From the NCBI GenBank assembly GCA_963965975.1, contig OZ014411.1, positions 16,024,446-16,088,445 of the forward strand: a stretch of DNA of 64,000 nucleotides, given 5' to 3'. The notes beneath the pieces are model-generated. The model was not told where the DNA came from. It saw nothing but the letters and a program-made list of their open reading frames with translations, and did no database searches. The position numbers and the translations under genes are program-made. Shown piece after piece: positions 9,866 to 24,800 of the stretch. Source of the DNA: Xestospongia bergquistia (taxonomy: Eukaryota; Porifera; Demospongiae; Haplosclerida; Petrosiidae). Positions within the stretch are counted from its first letter, which is position 1, and each line of letters begins with the position of its first letter.

Positions 9866-12800
9866 ATCATGTCCTTATTCTGATCTGTTTATGTCGTTTC
9901 TTCTTGGATTTTGATGTAGGAATACTACTTTTTGTAGGATGACTTGATGCTGCACCAGTACATATATCTATATTATCTTTATATTCTTTTGCTTCAGTTT
10001 TAATTGCAGTCATTTTAGCAGAAAAGTATTCTTGTAGGTTTAGTTCACTTTTGATTGTTGTAATCCCATGAGTAACACTACAAACTGTGTCATCTACATC
10101 ACCATTATCCTAAATAATAAACACATAATTATATTATTAATAATAATTATATTAATAATTAGCACAAAGACAACATGATCATATTATAGAAAGTTTACAA
10201 TATAAACAAACAACAATCAATCTATTAACATACACATTGACAGTTTATAAAGACACTTAATTAAGTTTCATGTACTGAACAATACTAACTAGAACAAACT
10301 CTTTATCATCACATCTGTTTTCTCTCTTATGCTGTCGTTTGCCAAGGACACAAGCCATGTCAGTGTCTGATTTCATAGAGAGGTCTTTACTTTTTAAGAA
10401 CTTGTGATATCTGTATGAAAAATTAAAATTATAAAATAACACACACTGTATATATAAATGATAACATGATAATTATCAAAATAGGGATTTAATGTTGTAA
10501 GGATGGTCCATATCTGGAGGGGTAAATTAATTTCGAATAATTGTTGTGGGAATGTTATGTGTTTATCATCTTGGCCATTAATATTTACTTTGATTTGTTA
10601 AGGCTGTATTTTGGGACAATGCCTAAATTGGGTGCATACGTCAATTCAGTTGGTTGTGATATTGGTGATCAACAAATTTATTTTTGATTTTTATTAGACA
10701 TGTGCAAAGTAATAGCAATAGGATACACAGTAAAATTGCTGGTGTCATGGTAACACCATAGTGTCAAGGGGCATGTTGTTACAATAACACCTTAGTGTTA
10801 TTTTGGATTTTGCAGTGTCGTAGTAACACCAGTGTCAAAGATCTTGTTCTTATGATGACACCAATGTGCATCTTGGCTCTCCAAGTGATATGATGAACCA
10901 TATTAGTGTTTATAGTAAAATTGTCTTTTAGGTCTATTAAAAACATGAATGAATGCTAGTCAAAAGTTCTTGTAATCATTTTTACTTTTAATATTAAAAT
11001 TTCTATTCAAAAAGATTGTATTTAACACAGTATAATGTTAGATCAGAAACAGTATCAGAGTGTTCAGAAACAACTCCACTAGATCCCTCTCCTTGAATCT
11101 CTTCAATGGATGAGCTTCCGCCAATTTCATTCCCATCCTCTATAACATTATTTCCATCACTTGGTTTATAATTATGCTTTAGCGTATGATTTTGATATGT
11201 TTTGTTATTAGTAAACGTACACGAACAAGACTTATAACTGCAATGAATGGAAAACAGTGGGTCTTGAGAGTGTATCAGTCTAATGTCACGCGTAGTTGTT
11301 GAGAAGGAGAAACAAAGCATTTTGAAGAACAGTACCGGCACCTATAGACAAAAGTATTCGACAGGGGTACAGTTGTTTTTAGCGCATGCGTATAATTTGT
11401 CAACTGAGCGCATGAGAGAATTATCATTTTTGTCAACCTCAAATTTCGTCTCTTCTGTTATTGACACGCTCACTTGGTTGGTGTATTGAACATGGCTAAA
11501 GCTGGTTCAAGTTTCTGGCTAGCTGTAATCTCTGCTGTCAATATAAAGTGTTCTTACATAAGTGGTAGGTATAAGTCAATATTATTGTATACTGATATTT
11601 TTTTCTCTTAATTACCAGTTGTTCTGTTGGACTTCTTTGTATCAAAATGAGTCTTCACAACTTTAGTAGTATGACACCTGATGATATTTGTGTTTTTTGG
11701 AGGGAAGAGTTGCCATCTTTAGACGAATATGTTATTGAAACTTTTAGACAGAGTGGAATTGCATTCATAGAACTTAATGATGAATATCTTCGAGAATTAT
11801 GTCCTGTACTTGGTGACCATATGAAAATAAAGAAAATTGTTCAAACTTGTGTACAATCTATCTCATCTCCTTCAACTCCAAAGTCATGTGCATTAAATTC
11901 TTCCAGTATGTCAAAAGGACAAACTCCTTGCTCTTCACTCTGTAGTGGTGATACAGTGCCTGTACGTATGATCATTAACTTTTTTATTTTTAATGTTTAC
12001 ATTTTTAATAATGTACAACATTGACAATATAATCTTTTTAATATTCCATGTTGAAAGCTCTTCTAAGAATTTCCAGGTAACTCCAACATCAACTAAATGG
12101 GAGGAAACAATTATTCTTCCTATGAACTTCTCTCAAGATAGCTCTTTAACTATAAACCATATTTTACAGTTTTCTTTAGCCTACAACTGTTGCTCTGAAT
12201 AATGGTATTTAACTTCAGCAGCTAGAAATGAAATTGTTAATGCATTGGCTAAGCGCTACTTCGATTATGGTCAATACTAGATATCCATCTGCTAAAAAAT
12301 TAGAGCAAGTTGCAAAAGGTTGATTATACAACATACTAGTTTACGAGACTCAGTTGGAAGTGGTTATGTAAGTTGACTTCATAAAAATATAATATATATA
12401 TTATTATGCTACTTTAATTAGGATTCACGGAAGAAAAATTTACAAAATAAGTTCAAAAACCTCCATAGACCTGACAGCGCACGCACTATGGGAATACTTG
12501 AGGATAATGGCCCTCCTAAGAAATGATGTAAGACATTGAGGAATTGCAGATATCCTCTTTTATTGTTACTGATTCAGCTAGAGCACTGAAAAAAACAGAA
12601 GTGTGTACAGCACTCTATTCACTAAGCACACCTATGTGCAAAGTGTGAATGACACACAATAACTTAGTGTGAACTGAGTTTGTGTGCCTAACACACCTTT
12701 AATGATCTATGTGGTCTTAAAGTCTAAGGACCTTTGTCATTTCATAATGTTGACTTGAGTCATTGTAGTAGAAGTTGTTTTATAATCATTTTATTTTCAC

Positions 12801-15800
12801 TTCATTTTACATAGTAAGAAATTATTTCCAAAAAATCAAATGTTGTCAATTAGGTAATACTTTAAAGATATGTATGATTGATTATTAACATGGTAGAGGT
12901 ACAATGGTGTATGATCATATAACTCATTATGCTTAACAATTACAATACCAGAAGTCACACTTATTTCATAAGAATGAAAATGTTCACAAAAACATACTGT
13001 ATCTAGAAGTTCACATACAAAGTAATAGCTGTTAATGTCATATACAATGATATTTTGAATCTGTCCAAATAGTGGAGTCAAATTAACAGACAATACGACA
13101 ATATAACCAGTGTTATAGGTGATTCCATTCACTTTCATCCACCTAACACTAAAATATTATTAACCATTTGAAAGTCAAAATAGTCAAAAACTTTTTTTCA
13201 TTCATTGAATAATGTTATCATTCATTGAATAATGTTATCTTGTTTATTTTTGTTAGCCTATACATTGGCTATCATATCATACCTGTGTTACCTTTTGTTT
13301 TTCTCCTAAATCACTTGTTCATTAATATCATTGATATCATTAATATTGTCACACTAAATTTTGCCTGTTTAATGAAAATGGATCGAAAATGATCAACCAC
13401 ATGTTACTGAAATTTTGGAGGAGTTTCCTTGTTTTATGCAACCACAAATAGTATGCAAGTTATAAATAAAAACATTGATTTGATGTTTACTTTGTTACAG
13501 TTAATTCAGGAGTTTGCTCTAGTAGCAAACATTACATCTACTAATTTTGACAAAAATCTTCTGATGTTTTCTCAAAAAATCATATTATATGCTGAAGTAG
13601 AGTCACGAAAGGAGGTGAAAAGATTATTACATCTCTTTAAAGAAATTGACAATCCTAGTAATGGTTAGTGAATTTAAGTGTAAGTAATTAAATTGATTGA
13701 TACCATAGGTGGTAGCATACAGTTTGAGTATTGCAATATGTGTACTTGGCCAAAGAGAAAAAGATAAAAGCATGTTCTTAATACCATTTTTGGTAGGTCA
13801 AATATAGTTTTGTGATTATTATATCTTTAATTATAGGGTAGCAATTTAGATATTGATGAAGAGTTAGACTCCATTAACTTAATACACCCATTTGTTGCTG
13901 TGTTTGGTGAGGATTTAAGTAACCTGAACGAAACAATGGTTGTAGATGAGAACAACATCTTTAACATGCCCAACCTTGTGACAGCCATTCATTCTTATTT
14001 AGCTACATACTATGTTTTTAATATTGCATATCCTCAACAAACTAAAAGTATATGTCTTTTTAGAGACTGTTTATGATATAAAATCAGCAAGGCATCCTCT
14101 AAATATTCAAGACTTTTTAAATAGTTTATCAAAAGTTAATGTATAATTGTTACTTCTAATTTTGGTAATTTCATATTGTTTGTTGATTTGTTATTTGAAT
14201 TAATTGATTTGTTAATTCTTCTATTGACGACACTATTGTAATGTTGCTGTGGTCAATTGTTAGTGTCGTACATGACACCAGTTAAAGATTTTAATGATGA
14301 CACTACTTGAATGGTGTTAAGGATGACACTAAGAAGGTGTCATTTTTGCACAGGTTGTTGACACCATGTTTTGGTGTCATCATGACACCGTGAAATTTAC
14401 AGTGTATTCATCTTTCTTTATTGTTATTTTCACAATAACAATAATATGTTTTGGTTTATCGAGATAACACTGAATACACAAATGTTTTATACATGTTATA
14501 TTTTACATGTTGGAAATAGATTATTGCTAAAAGTTGTTGTTCTGTGGCTGAGAATCTGCCTTTGAAAAAGGCCAAAAGTTATGTTTAATGTTCAGAAATT
14601 TCTAGAGAGTGATAAGAAAAGATGGAGCATGTATTGCAAGTTGTGTAGGCGACAGTTGTTACTTAAAGCCAATACTATGAACAACTGGTTGCATCTCCAC
14701 TATAATCAAAACAATAGGTCCAATGAGGTTCCATCAAAAAGAACACCTAATGCCCTAAGAGTACCTAGAAAATTGCAGAAATCACAGTACAATCCTATTT
14801 CATGGAATTCTTCCAAATTGAAATCACAAACTCAGTATGCTACTGCATAACAAAGAAGATCCTTCTTTTTGATTGTATAAATGATACTGGATTCCATCAC
14901 ATGCTCCAATTGTCTGAGCCACTGTATGTTCCTCAGACCAGACAACAATTACTCATCACACATCCCTGAGCTTTATTAATAGGGCTGCAATGGATGCTGT
15001 ATTCATCTGGATATTTATTTATTGTTGCACTATCTTGATAGTAAATCTAGTATCTGATTGACATGTGGTATCATTGCGCATGCGCAGTTGTGAACTTGTG
15101 ACTCGACCAATAATGGCATCAAAACGTGAGAAGAACAGCCAAACTTGGAAGACCTTTGATTCAACTTCAAATGTATTGGAATGGTGGAAGAGACACTCTG
15201 ACTGTTACCCTTCGTTAGCTTGCCTTGCTAATTGTATGTTATGTGTGTCTGGAACCTCAGTACCTGCTGAAGGGTTTTCTTGACAGCAGGGCTCACTATT
15301 ACTCACCAACGGTGCAGCTTAACCCCTGATAATGCTGACATGCTGATATTTTTACAAAAAATTGCCTATGTAATGTATTTGACCTTTTTCTCTTTTGTTT
15401 TTTTAATAATAATACATGTTAAAATTGACTTAAAAATAAGTTCTCCAGATTCCATACACTAAACACTTAACTATGTAAACAGTGGGGGGATATCTGGATA
15501 TACCACCATTTACTTAACCACAAAATTAAAACACTAAGCATTAACTCTATACAATGAACCACAATACAGTTTGCTCAAAATTAATTAAACCTAATTAATC
15601 AATTACAGTAGAACCTCGCTAGTCTGAATCACGCTAATCCGTACCCTCGGAAATCCGAATGAGTTCCTTGAATGGTTAATTATTATTCATATTTAATTAT
15701 ACAATTTTTTGGACGCTTAATTAGAGAACATGTACCATGTGGTGCAATAGTATGGCAGCCAGTCAAGACTCTACTCGAAAGTGACGGCACAAAAAGCTCA

Positions 15801-18800
15801 CCATTGACGAAAAGATAGAGATACTCGACCAAATCGGTATTAAATCTTCAAGTGTCTTCAAGTGCATCTACTATCTCGCATGGTGAGGCTCTGCATATGT
15901 TTGACAATTGCATTTGCTGGCTTCAATACCAAGATGAAGCAAGTGTTCACAATCTATCTGTGTTACGTGATCTACGAGACCTTGCAGCTAAGAAACGACT
16001 TGGCTCACTTAAACAGAGTACTGTAACTGATTACTTTGTTTAAATGTATCATTTTCGGATTGTTAAAACATAAGAATCAATGATTTCAATAATCTAAACA
16101 ATTTCACCAATTCGAACACCTTTGAAATGCAATCAGACCAAAGCTATTCGGATTAGGGAGGGTCTACTGTATATTAATCAATCAATCAATCCAAAAATAA
16201 AGCCTCCTCCCAGTGATTGACTAATCTCAGTATATTCATAAAATTTTTATGTCAAGAACAACAAACTTTTATAGAGGGTTAGTGATTTTATGGATGAGCT
16301 TATGAGTAAATTAAACAACCATTTTTAAGGCTTAGAGAAGCAGAATGTAAAGGGAAAACTGGATGCAGAAAAAAGTAGAAAGCACACAAAATTGAATAGG
16401 ATAGAAAGAAAGAAAAATAATTGAAGCTAATATAGAAAAAGAGAAGTAGGTAGAATCAATGCAAAAAAAGGTGAAGAAGGAAATAAAAATAAAGATGGGA
16501 AAAGAAGGAAAAAAGACAGAATCAAATGATTGCTTTTCTATATCCCTTTGTAGACTCTGTTTATAGTGTGCATGCTTTTAACTGTTAAGTTTCTAAACCA
16601 TTAGTTCAAAGTGGGTTGGGGAGATTACATGAATGGATTTGTAATATGAGAGTAAGCACATTGTCCTATATCACAAATACAAGCTAACATCTTTATTACC
16701 AAGTCATATCAATTTGAGAAGTTAATGAACACAACAACTAATCAAATAATAAAGATTGGAAAGATTATTTGCAGGTACATCAAGAGAAAAAATTTGGAGG
16801 GCTCTGAGCCAAGAGACACTGGATATAATGACAAACAAATTTCACATTATGTGTCTATTACACATAACAAGTGTTTTAATTCAATCTATGTCGTATAGAG
16901 GAAATATTCCATATAATTAGATGGGCTAATGAAAAACACAAATCTTGAAATGGTTAGGATTTTGTGATATCTTTTGTAGTCTATTACTCCTTCTTCTGTA
17001 AATGTCCATTCCTCTAGGTCAAGGAAACTAGTCGAGAAATCTGACTTAACAAAAATGAAATAATTAGCAGCCCATATCCAATAGTAAATCATATCCAAAT
17101 ATGATTTACTATTTAGCTTTCAAAGGAAATGTTGTTTAATACAAAATAGAGTTTAAGATCACAAATGTTGGAGGCCCTTTATTTGCGAAATGTGCTCAAG
17201 CACATAATAATAATAATATCAAATCAGAAGTTAAAAAAAGAAAAAGCTCAATGGGCTTCTCAAGCAGTAGCTGATTTAAAACCACTCTTATTGGACACCA
17301 TTCTAAGGAGTCAATAAAAGGCTGCCTCTGTGTGGTTAACCTCCTTACAATTGAAGAGTTAGCCTTTTATCTATACAAGGGAGCTTTTGTCAATGCTTTG
17401 GCTCTGAGGAGTGGTTGGGACCCTATTCAAATTTAAAGTTTAGGAGGAAAATGTCTGACATATTGTTAAAAGTATGTAAAGAAACTAAAAAGATTCATCA
17501 ATTTTGTAACAAATTCTGTAAGGAAACAGAAATGATTAGCTGTGCCTGCGGAACCTCCTTCTCCATCAGCCATGCCTTGTCATCTCCAAAAGGTGGATTT
17601 CCATCTATAAGGCATAATGAAATAAGAGACTTGACTGTTGGTTTTCTCACAGAAGTCTGCAATGATGTTAAGATTGAGTTGGAGCTACAACCTATTTCAG
17701 GTGAAGCTCTATCCAGAACTACCTCAAATAATGCTGACAGTGCCAGGTTGGATATTGCGGTGAATGGTTTCTGGGGAGAAAGACATGAAAGAACCTTTCA
17801 AGACAAAAGAGTCTTTAATCCTCACGCCTCCTCCAATAGAACTTCTAGCAGTTGTGTCAAACATGAAAAGGAAAGAGAGAGTTTAAAAACAGCAAGTATG
17901 AGAGGCGGAGCACATTTCATTTACTCCGATTGTCTTGTCAGCAACAGGAGGTATGGTCAAACAAGCCACAACATTCTATGAAATATTAGCCTCACTGCTG
18001 GTTATTAAGTGGGACTCTTCTTTATTGAAATTACCAATACAATGTATACTGGTGGGCCTAGTGGTGGCAAATAAGAGAAACGAAGAATGGAAAAAAGAAG
18101 GGAAGCATGTATTATCTGATGTTTGTAAGAAGTTTGTTTTTAACATCCCAAACAAAACAGTGGATGATCATATGCTACCTAATAGTTGTGGTAGTTGTTA
18201 AAAAAAATGTTTTTCACAATTGCAACTGACCCCAAACGCGTGTTTTCTAATTGTTACAAAACTACTGATTAAGAGGAGGAAGTAAAAGATATTTGAAGGG
18301 GTAGAGGCTGTAGTGCTAGTGATGATATAGAAGTAAAACACCCCAGAGAGGGGGCTGTATCACTATAAGGGGAAGAAGCTGTACCATAAGTGATGATATA
18401 AAAGTAAAACACCTAAGGAAAGAGGCTGTACAAAAAAAACACAGGGGTTTTGTGGTTAGAAATATTGTGAGTTTCTGACTGTAAAGATATTTATGAAACC
18501 TTTTGATGCTGCGTATATTAGCTAAAGCTTCATTATTTATTTGTGCATACTTCTGCTCAGCAGGAGATATCACCCCAGTAGCACCAATCACAGCTGAATC
18601 TCATTTTGATAATCGTTAGTAACTTATTATCTAATAGTTTTGCACCTGACAGTGCAAATGATGTACATGTTTTTGTAGGTGATTGATCATGCATGCATAA
18701 TATTGAATAATTAATATCAGCTGTACAGTAGTTCAGTAGTAGTTCAAAATGGCTAAAAGACAAGCATCAGTGTTCTCACTACATTTGTAGAGCAGGGGGA

Positions 18801-21800
18801 ATGGTTAGGTGTTTCGCAAGCAAAGCGGCAGTGAAAATAATTTGGACTAATTAATTATTCGTAGTGGGCGTGGTCTTGATTCAAAGTCCACGCCCACTAT
18901 GAAAATTAATTCGTGAGCCAGGCTGGGCCTCCAATGTTAGGGAAATTTCCCTAAAACTAGGGAATAATTGATTAACTTAGGGTCCAGGGGAGGAATTTTT
19001 AAAAATTAAGGAATGTAGGGTTTTTATAATTTCAAACCTTTAATAATATTCATAACTAATAATAAATTCATAGCCTGTTTAAAATCTTTTTGATAAACAT
19101 GCAAACATGTAAAATTTACTGATTAGCAGCTTTGCAATTATAGTACAATAAGTACATGCACATTCCATACTCACATTACTCAGTTAAGCTATTCTATTGA
19201 ATTGGCAGCTGATAGAGTCTATTAATTAGGAGTGATGGCTGAATTGAATACTTCTAGTGATATAGATCTAGATGATGAAAGTCATGAAACAAATGAACCA
19301 CCAAAGAAAAAGAAATGTTATAAACAGAAGTATAACTCCTCATGGGAAAAACATCCTCAGCTGAAAGGGTGGTTAGCTCCTGTAAGAAGAGATTGTTACA
19401 GAGCATTTTGTAAAATTTGTGACAAAGAACTTATAGTAGGACTTTCTGAACTAAAAAACACCAAAAATCAAAGAAACACCAAAGCAAAGAAGCAACTGTA
19501 AAGAAAACTCGATCAATAACAGAGATGGTCACAGTGTCTGAACAAGTAAAAAAAGCTGAGATTAAAATGGCAACTTTTGTTGTGGAACATAACCTACCAT
19601 TTCCAGTAATGGATCACCTTAGTGATCTAGTAAAGGATATATTTCCTGACTCTAATATTGCTAGCAAGTTCAAAAGCAAGCATACCAAAACTCGCAGTAT
19701 CATTAAAAATGTTTTAGCTAAACAATTTTGATGTGACCTCATTGACACATTAAGGAACATCAAGTTCTCTATCATCATAGATGAAAGCACCGATATCTCT
19801 TCCAAGAAACAGCTAGCTGTTGCAGTTCGATTTTTCTGCCATAAAGAACTCAAAGTTCGAAGTCAATTTCTATGTTTAATAGATGTCACCCAATCAGATG
19901 CGACCACTTTGACAGATGCACTCACTTCATACTTTGAGAGAAATGGCATTCCACTTCAAAATAATATCGGATTTGCATCAGACACTACATATGTCATGTT
20001 TGGCGAACACCATTCAGTTGTAAGTCTCTTGAAAGCAAAATTTCCACACTTGTTCATCATCAAATGTCTCTGTCATTCAGCTCATCTATGTGCTTTACAT
20101 GCTTGTGAAAAATTGCCACGAGCTATTGAAGACCTCATAAGAGATATATATTCACTTTTTCCCATAGCGCAAAATGAATAAGTGAGTACGAGAAATTCCA
20201 ACATTTTGCACAAACAGAACCACACAAACTCTTAAAACCAGCACAAACAAGATGGCTCTCATTGGAGCAGTGTATACAAAGAATTATAGAGCGAAAAATT
20301 AGAGAAATCATTAGATACTGTTCATTTAACAACTTACAAGAGAATAATTCTAGAGGATATTGTGAAAATTTTGTCTCCTTTTCAAGAGGCTACATATTTC
20401 ACTCAAGGTGAAAATGTGATCACATCTAGCTTTGTGATACCATGTATTCAAGAACTTCATCAGTCTCTTGCGTCAATGTCTGTAACATACAATTCAAGAT
20501 TGCTCATGGCACTTCAGAAATCATAGGATCATTTGGATGGCAGAATGGACAAATATGAAGATTGGCAGATATTTGTACTAGCTAGTACATTAGACCCACA
20601 GTTCAAGTTGAAATGGTGCACAGATAATAGCGAAGAAGAAAAATCAAAGGCCATTTTAATTCGGCATCCTCAGATTATGAAAGAGAAACTCACTACACAA
20701 GTAGCAGATGCTCCAACATCTCAGTCGGAACTATCACCATCCGAAAGAAGTGAACCACCACCATGCAAAAAAAGGAACAAGGAGCCAAGTATGCTGCTGA
20801 GCTACCCAGCTTCACCAGGCCCAATGGAGAGCCTCTTTAGTATTGGGGGGAAATTTTTCAGGCCCAAAAGATGCAGGCTCACAGACAATATTTTTGAAAA
20901 TCTTAAGAATATAAATGTAATGCACATCTACTTTCAAAAGACAATTTGTGTATTGATAATTGATCACAGTTGCATGTAATAGTAACTGTAATATAATACA
21001 ATACTATTACATTGAATTCAGGGTTTTCAGTAATAGTAATATTAATATAAAAATTCCTGAAGTAATAGTAATAGTAATATATTACATTAGTCCCTTTGGT
21101 GCAAGTAATAGTAATAGAAAAAATTTCTGTGTAAAAGTAATATATTACTTTCTATTGTAATAGACCCTATGTTGGGAATGAGTAAAGTCAGCAATGTCAT
21201 CGAAAAAGTCACAATCACTCAATAATTGCAAGCTTCTGGGTATATAATTGGTCATGGTGGATAAAGGTAACAATGCTGGCAATTAAATCGGTAATAACAG
21301 TAGTGGTAGATCTCACTAAGATTTTGTAAGGCCTATGTTGAATTATTCAGGTACTTCAATGTCACAAAATGATTGCACATAGTCAATGACATTATAGGTA
21401 TTTTTAATGGTTGTGATGAGGACAATCAGTCTCTGTTTACTTGTGATCAAAAGACCTTTCATGAATTGACAGTAGGACTAAATCATGTGACTGTCATGTT
21501 ATAAGTTGGGCAACATCATCTATGGCTTAAGTACAGCAATTTTATGCATATTACGCTCTTACATCATTTTGTCATTCACATATATGGACATATACTGCAA
21601 GTTGAGTTTCAATGTCAGACCTGTCAAACTTAACAATGATGATCCTGTTAATCAATCTTTTTCAAAGAACTACCAACTCAACCACATGGACCCTTGGGCT
21701 GGCAAAGTACTAGTGCAATATAAAAACTAGAAGGGACACCATTTCATTTCCCAAAGCATTATTCTAAAAGTAGGCAGTATGTAATTGTAGATAATCTCAA

Positions 21801-24800
21801 TATTGATATCATTCAACTTGTTGTTCACAATTTTTATACAAGGAAAGAGTATCTAACATTAGATAAGCTATTGAAAGCCATGAATGTTTAATGGCAGGCA
21901 ATGTCAGGCATATTTTTTCTCTTTGGTTGATTTAACAAGGGGAGGGTCCCCAGGGTACGGTTTCCAAGGAAACTGTAATGGCGTAATAGATCAATCAGAT
22001 TTGCCCACGAGTCTGCAACTGATGCGTGGGTAATGGCGGACTTAGGAGAGGGGGGCACAGGCACTACTGCAATGAAATATCTGAAAAATGTCTAAAATTT
22101 ATTCAATATTCAGATGTATATATGAAATTCATCTGAATTAATTGCACTCTCAAGTCACACTGTTTTGTATAATGAAAAGAATTTTAAATATCTGAAAGAG
22201 TCTTAGTAAAATGAAAGGTATCTGAAATAATTTCAGACATCTGAATATCATATACAATCTATCTGATGGTTAAGATATATGCACACATCATATGCTCATT
22301 GCTCCATAGCACAATAAGTTTCAAAAAATGGCAGTTATAGCTAGAGAGAGATGAAAATGTCAGAAGCAGAAAAACTTTTGCAATTAATTGTTGAGAGTGA
22401 ATTTACTGATGCTAATTGATTACTATCGAATGTCAGAGATCCTGAATATGAGACTTATATACCTCGATAACCTCAAGCTCTGTATTCAACCAGAACTTAC
22501 AATTATTATAACCAGGAATTAGAAGCTATAACTAGTACTGGTCATGCTTATGAAGATAGTTATGGCCAATACCAGTACATAAGTGCTGACCCTTCCACTA
22601 GTACTGGAGGCCCCGACACTCAGCCAGACATTTCCACAAGTACTTTTACTACTTATTTACTCAATTACTCAGTCTGTACAATGAGCTATAGCTGATTGTG
22701 ATTTCAGTTTAAGGTTTTGGTTGTTATTAATGTAATTCTATTTTTCAAAAGCTTCAGTTCATGCCATCACTGGAATCTCAGTGATGTGTTAGTTAACTAT
22801 AACTATAACTAAATCTATTTTAGTATTAACAAATTTCATTATTAGTTAACTAAACTATAATACTTAGCTTTTATATAGAACTAACTAAAACTGTAACTAA
22901 AAATATCTACTTTTAACTATAACTAAAATAAAAAATTGAATATGTACTAGTACTTGACCACACCTTTTTAATTTTGAAACCGCGCCTTCTTCATTTGACA
23001 TGCCTACTTAACACGTGGTGTTTTTGGCAAAAAGTGTAAGGTAGGTGATTATGATACAAAGGCTAAAGATCCATGAGTTTCTTTTATAATCGTTTAGAAT
23101 GGCTTCTGGAAGGCCAAGAGGAAGCTCAGTTTGGGACTATTTTGAATTTAGTGAAGCTGAGAACAAGAGTGTTTGCGTTGTGAACGCTGGTGACAGTAAA
23201 CCTGACTCTGAGCCATGTGGTGCCAAAATTGCTGGTAAGTATCCCACCAATCTGAGAAAACACTTGGAAAAATTTCACAAGAAGGAGTACGACGAGATGG
23301 AGAGGAAAGAAAAAGAAAAAAAGGAAGAAGAGGCCAAGAAAGTTTCTTCCTTTAAAAAATCTAAGTCTCCAACATCACCCTCAATAGAATCGTCACTTGA
23401 TAATATTTCGAAAATTGAAGAAGAAATGTGTCTATACGAAAAGCAATATCTAGAAATCAGTGAAGACACTGACCCTATTGAGTTTTGGCTATCATCTGCT
23501 CATTCATACCCAAAGCTCTTTGACGTTGCAACTGACATATTGTCAGTTCCTGCATCTTCTGCCCCGGTAGAGAGGGTGTTTTCTGTCAGTGGTGATGCAT
23601 GTAGAGGGAAGCGTAACCGTTTGAGTGGACAAAACTTGGAGAGAGAGACACTTCTTAGAGTGAACAAAGCAATTTTGCTTTAATGATTTTGCTTACTTGA
23701 TTGTTATGAAAAGTTATTAATAAATACCATAACTAAAACTAGAACTAGAACTAAAATTAAATAATGAACATCATGCTATAACTTAAAAAAATGAAGCTAT
23801 GGATTAATTATAACTGTAACTGTAACTAATAATAATTTATTCTCAAGTATTATAACTACAACTAAAATGCCTTTGCTGTACTAAAACAACACTGCACTGG
23901 ATTCATAAAGGACTCTACATTGAGCCAAGTTGATTACACAGCAGAAAAATATTTAACTAATAACAGAAAACCCACACCAGCAAAACAACAATTTAGAGTG
24001 TGTCTCTTTAATATTAAAGAACATAAAATTAATAAAAATACCTCTGTAAGCTATTATTGATAAGCTATATATATATGAACAGTCAAGAGAATTGTTTGAT
24101 ATTTGTTCTACCTACATAAGACACTTTGACTGTGCATGCTTGAAAGAAAATGCCTCATGCTCATATATCCAATAATGTCCTTCTTTGTCATCTAGAAAGA
24201 AATAAAGTTGTCATTGTCCCTATTGACAAAACTAAAAGTGATTGATCCTATCAAAGAAAGGATTTCCTGAAGGCTTTAAATTTTGTCAATAACATTTATA
24301 TTGATATTACTTAGACAACACTTGATTCAGCAATGCATAGAATAAAAACATGTGCCTACATCTAAAATGTTGATCTGTTGTTGGTTAACACCAACCACTG
24401 GTAGAGTTAGCATTTCCATGTCTTTCAGTTTCTTACCAGATGATGGAAAAGATGATAGCATTGTTACTGCCAACAAGAAGGTCTCTGGCGCCATTGAATT
24501 TGAGAAAAGAAAGAGAGGCGAATATCATCATAATGATGTCACTATTTGAGTCAAAACTGCTAAATATGCCTGTGAAAATGGGAATAAGTCTACAATTGAG
24601 AATTTGAGGGAGCTGGAACTAGCAGATGATCATCTACCCTTAACTATATTAGATGTATTTGCTGCTCATCGTTGTAGTGATGTCTTGACAAAACTTCAGT
24701 CCAACCATATACATCAAGTATATGTTCCTGCTAGCTGCACAGGAGAGCTGCATCCACTGGATGTTGGAATCAATGAGTATTTCAAGCAATTGATGATAGT

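Larger units (their letters stand above)
10726..14404. mobile_element. TIR DNA transposon carrying a SAMD3-like gene (element A)
   Basis: The left end (CACAGTAAAATTGCTGGTGTC...) and the inverse of the right end (CACTGTAAATTTCACGGTGTC...) match over more than 30 bases. Both ends continue with many short GTGTCA/TGACACC repeats, to about 10870 on the left and from about 14225 on the right. A TA on each side may be the target duplication. Inside are a short C2H2 gene on the - strand and a SAMD3-like gene on the + strand in divergent arrangement. I see no recognisable transposase, so this may be a non-autonomous or truncated copy. The superfamily is not assigned. Confidence 0.7.

Noticed and set aside
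15606-16169. Domesticated pogo gene
   Set aside because: Only the first and last few dozen codons remain between intact inverted ends; this is a deletion derivative.
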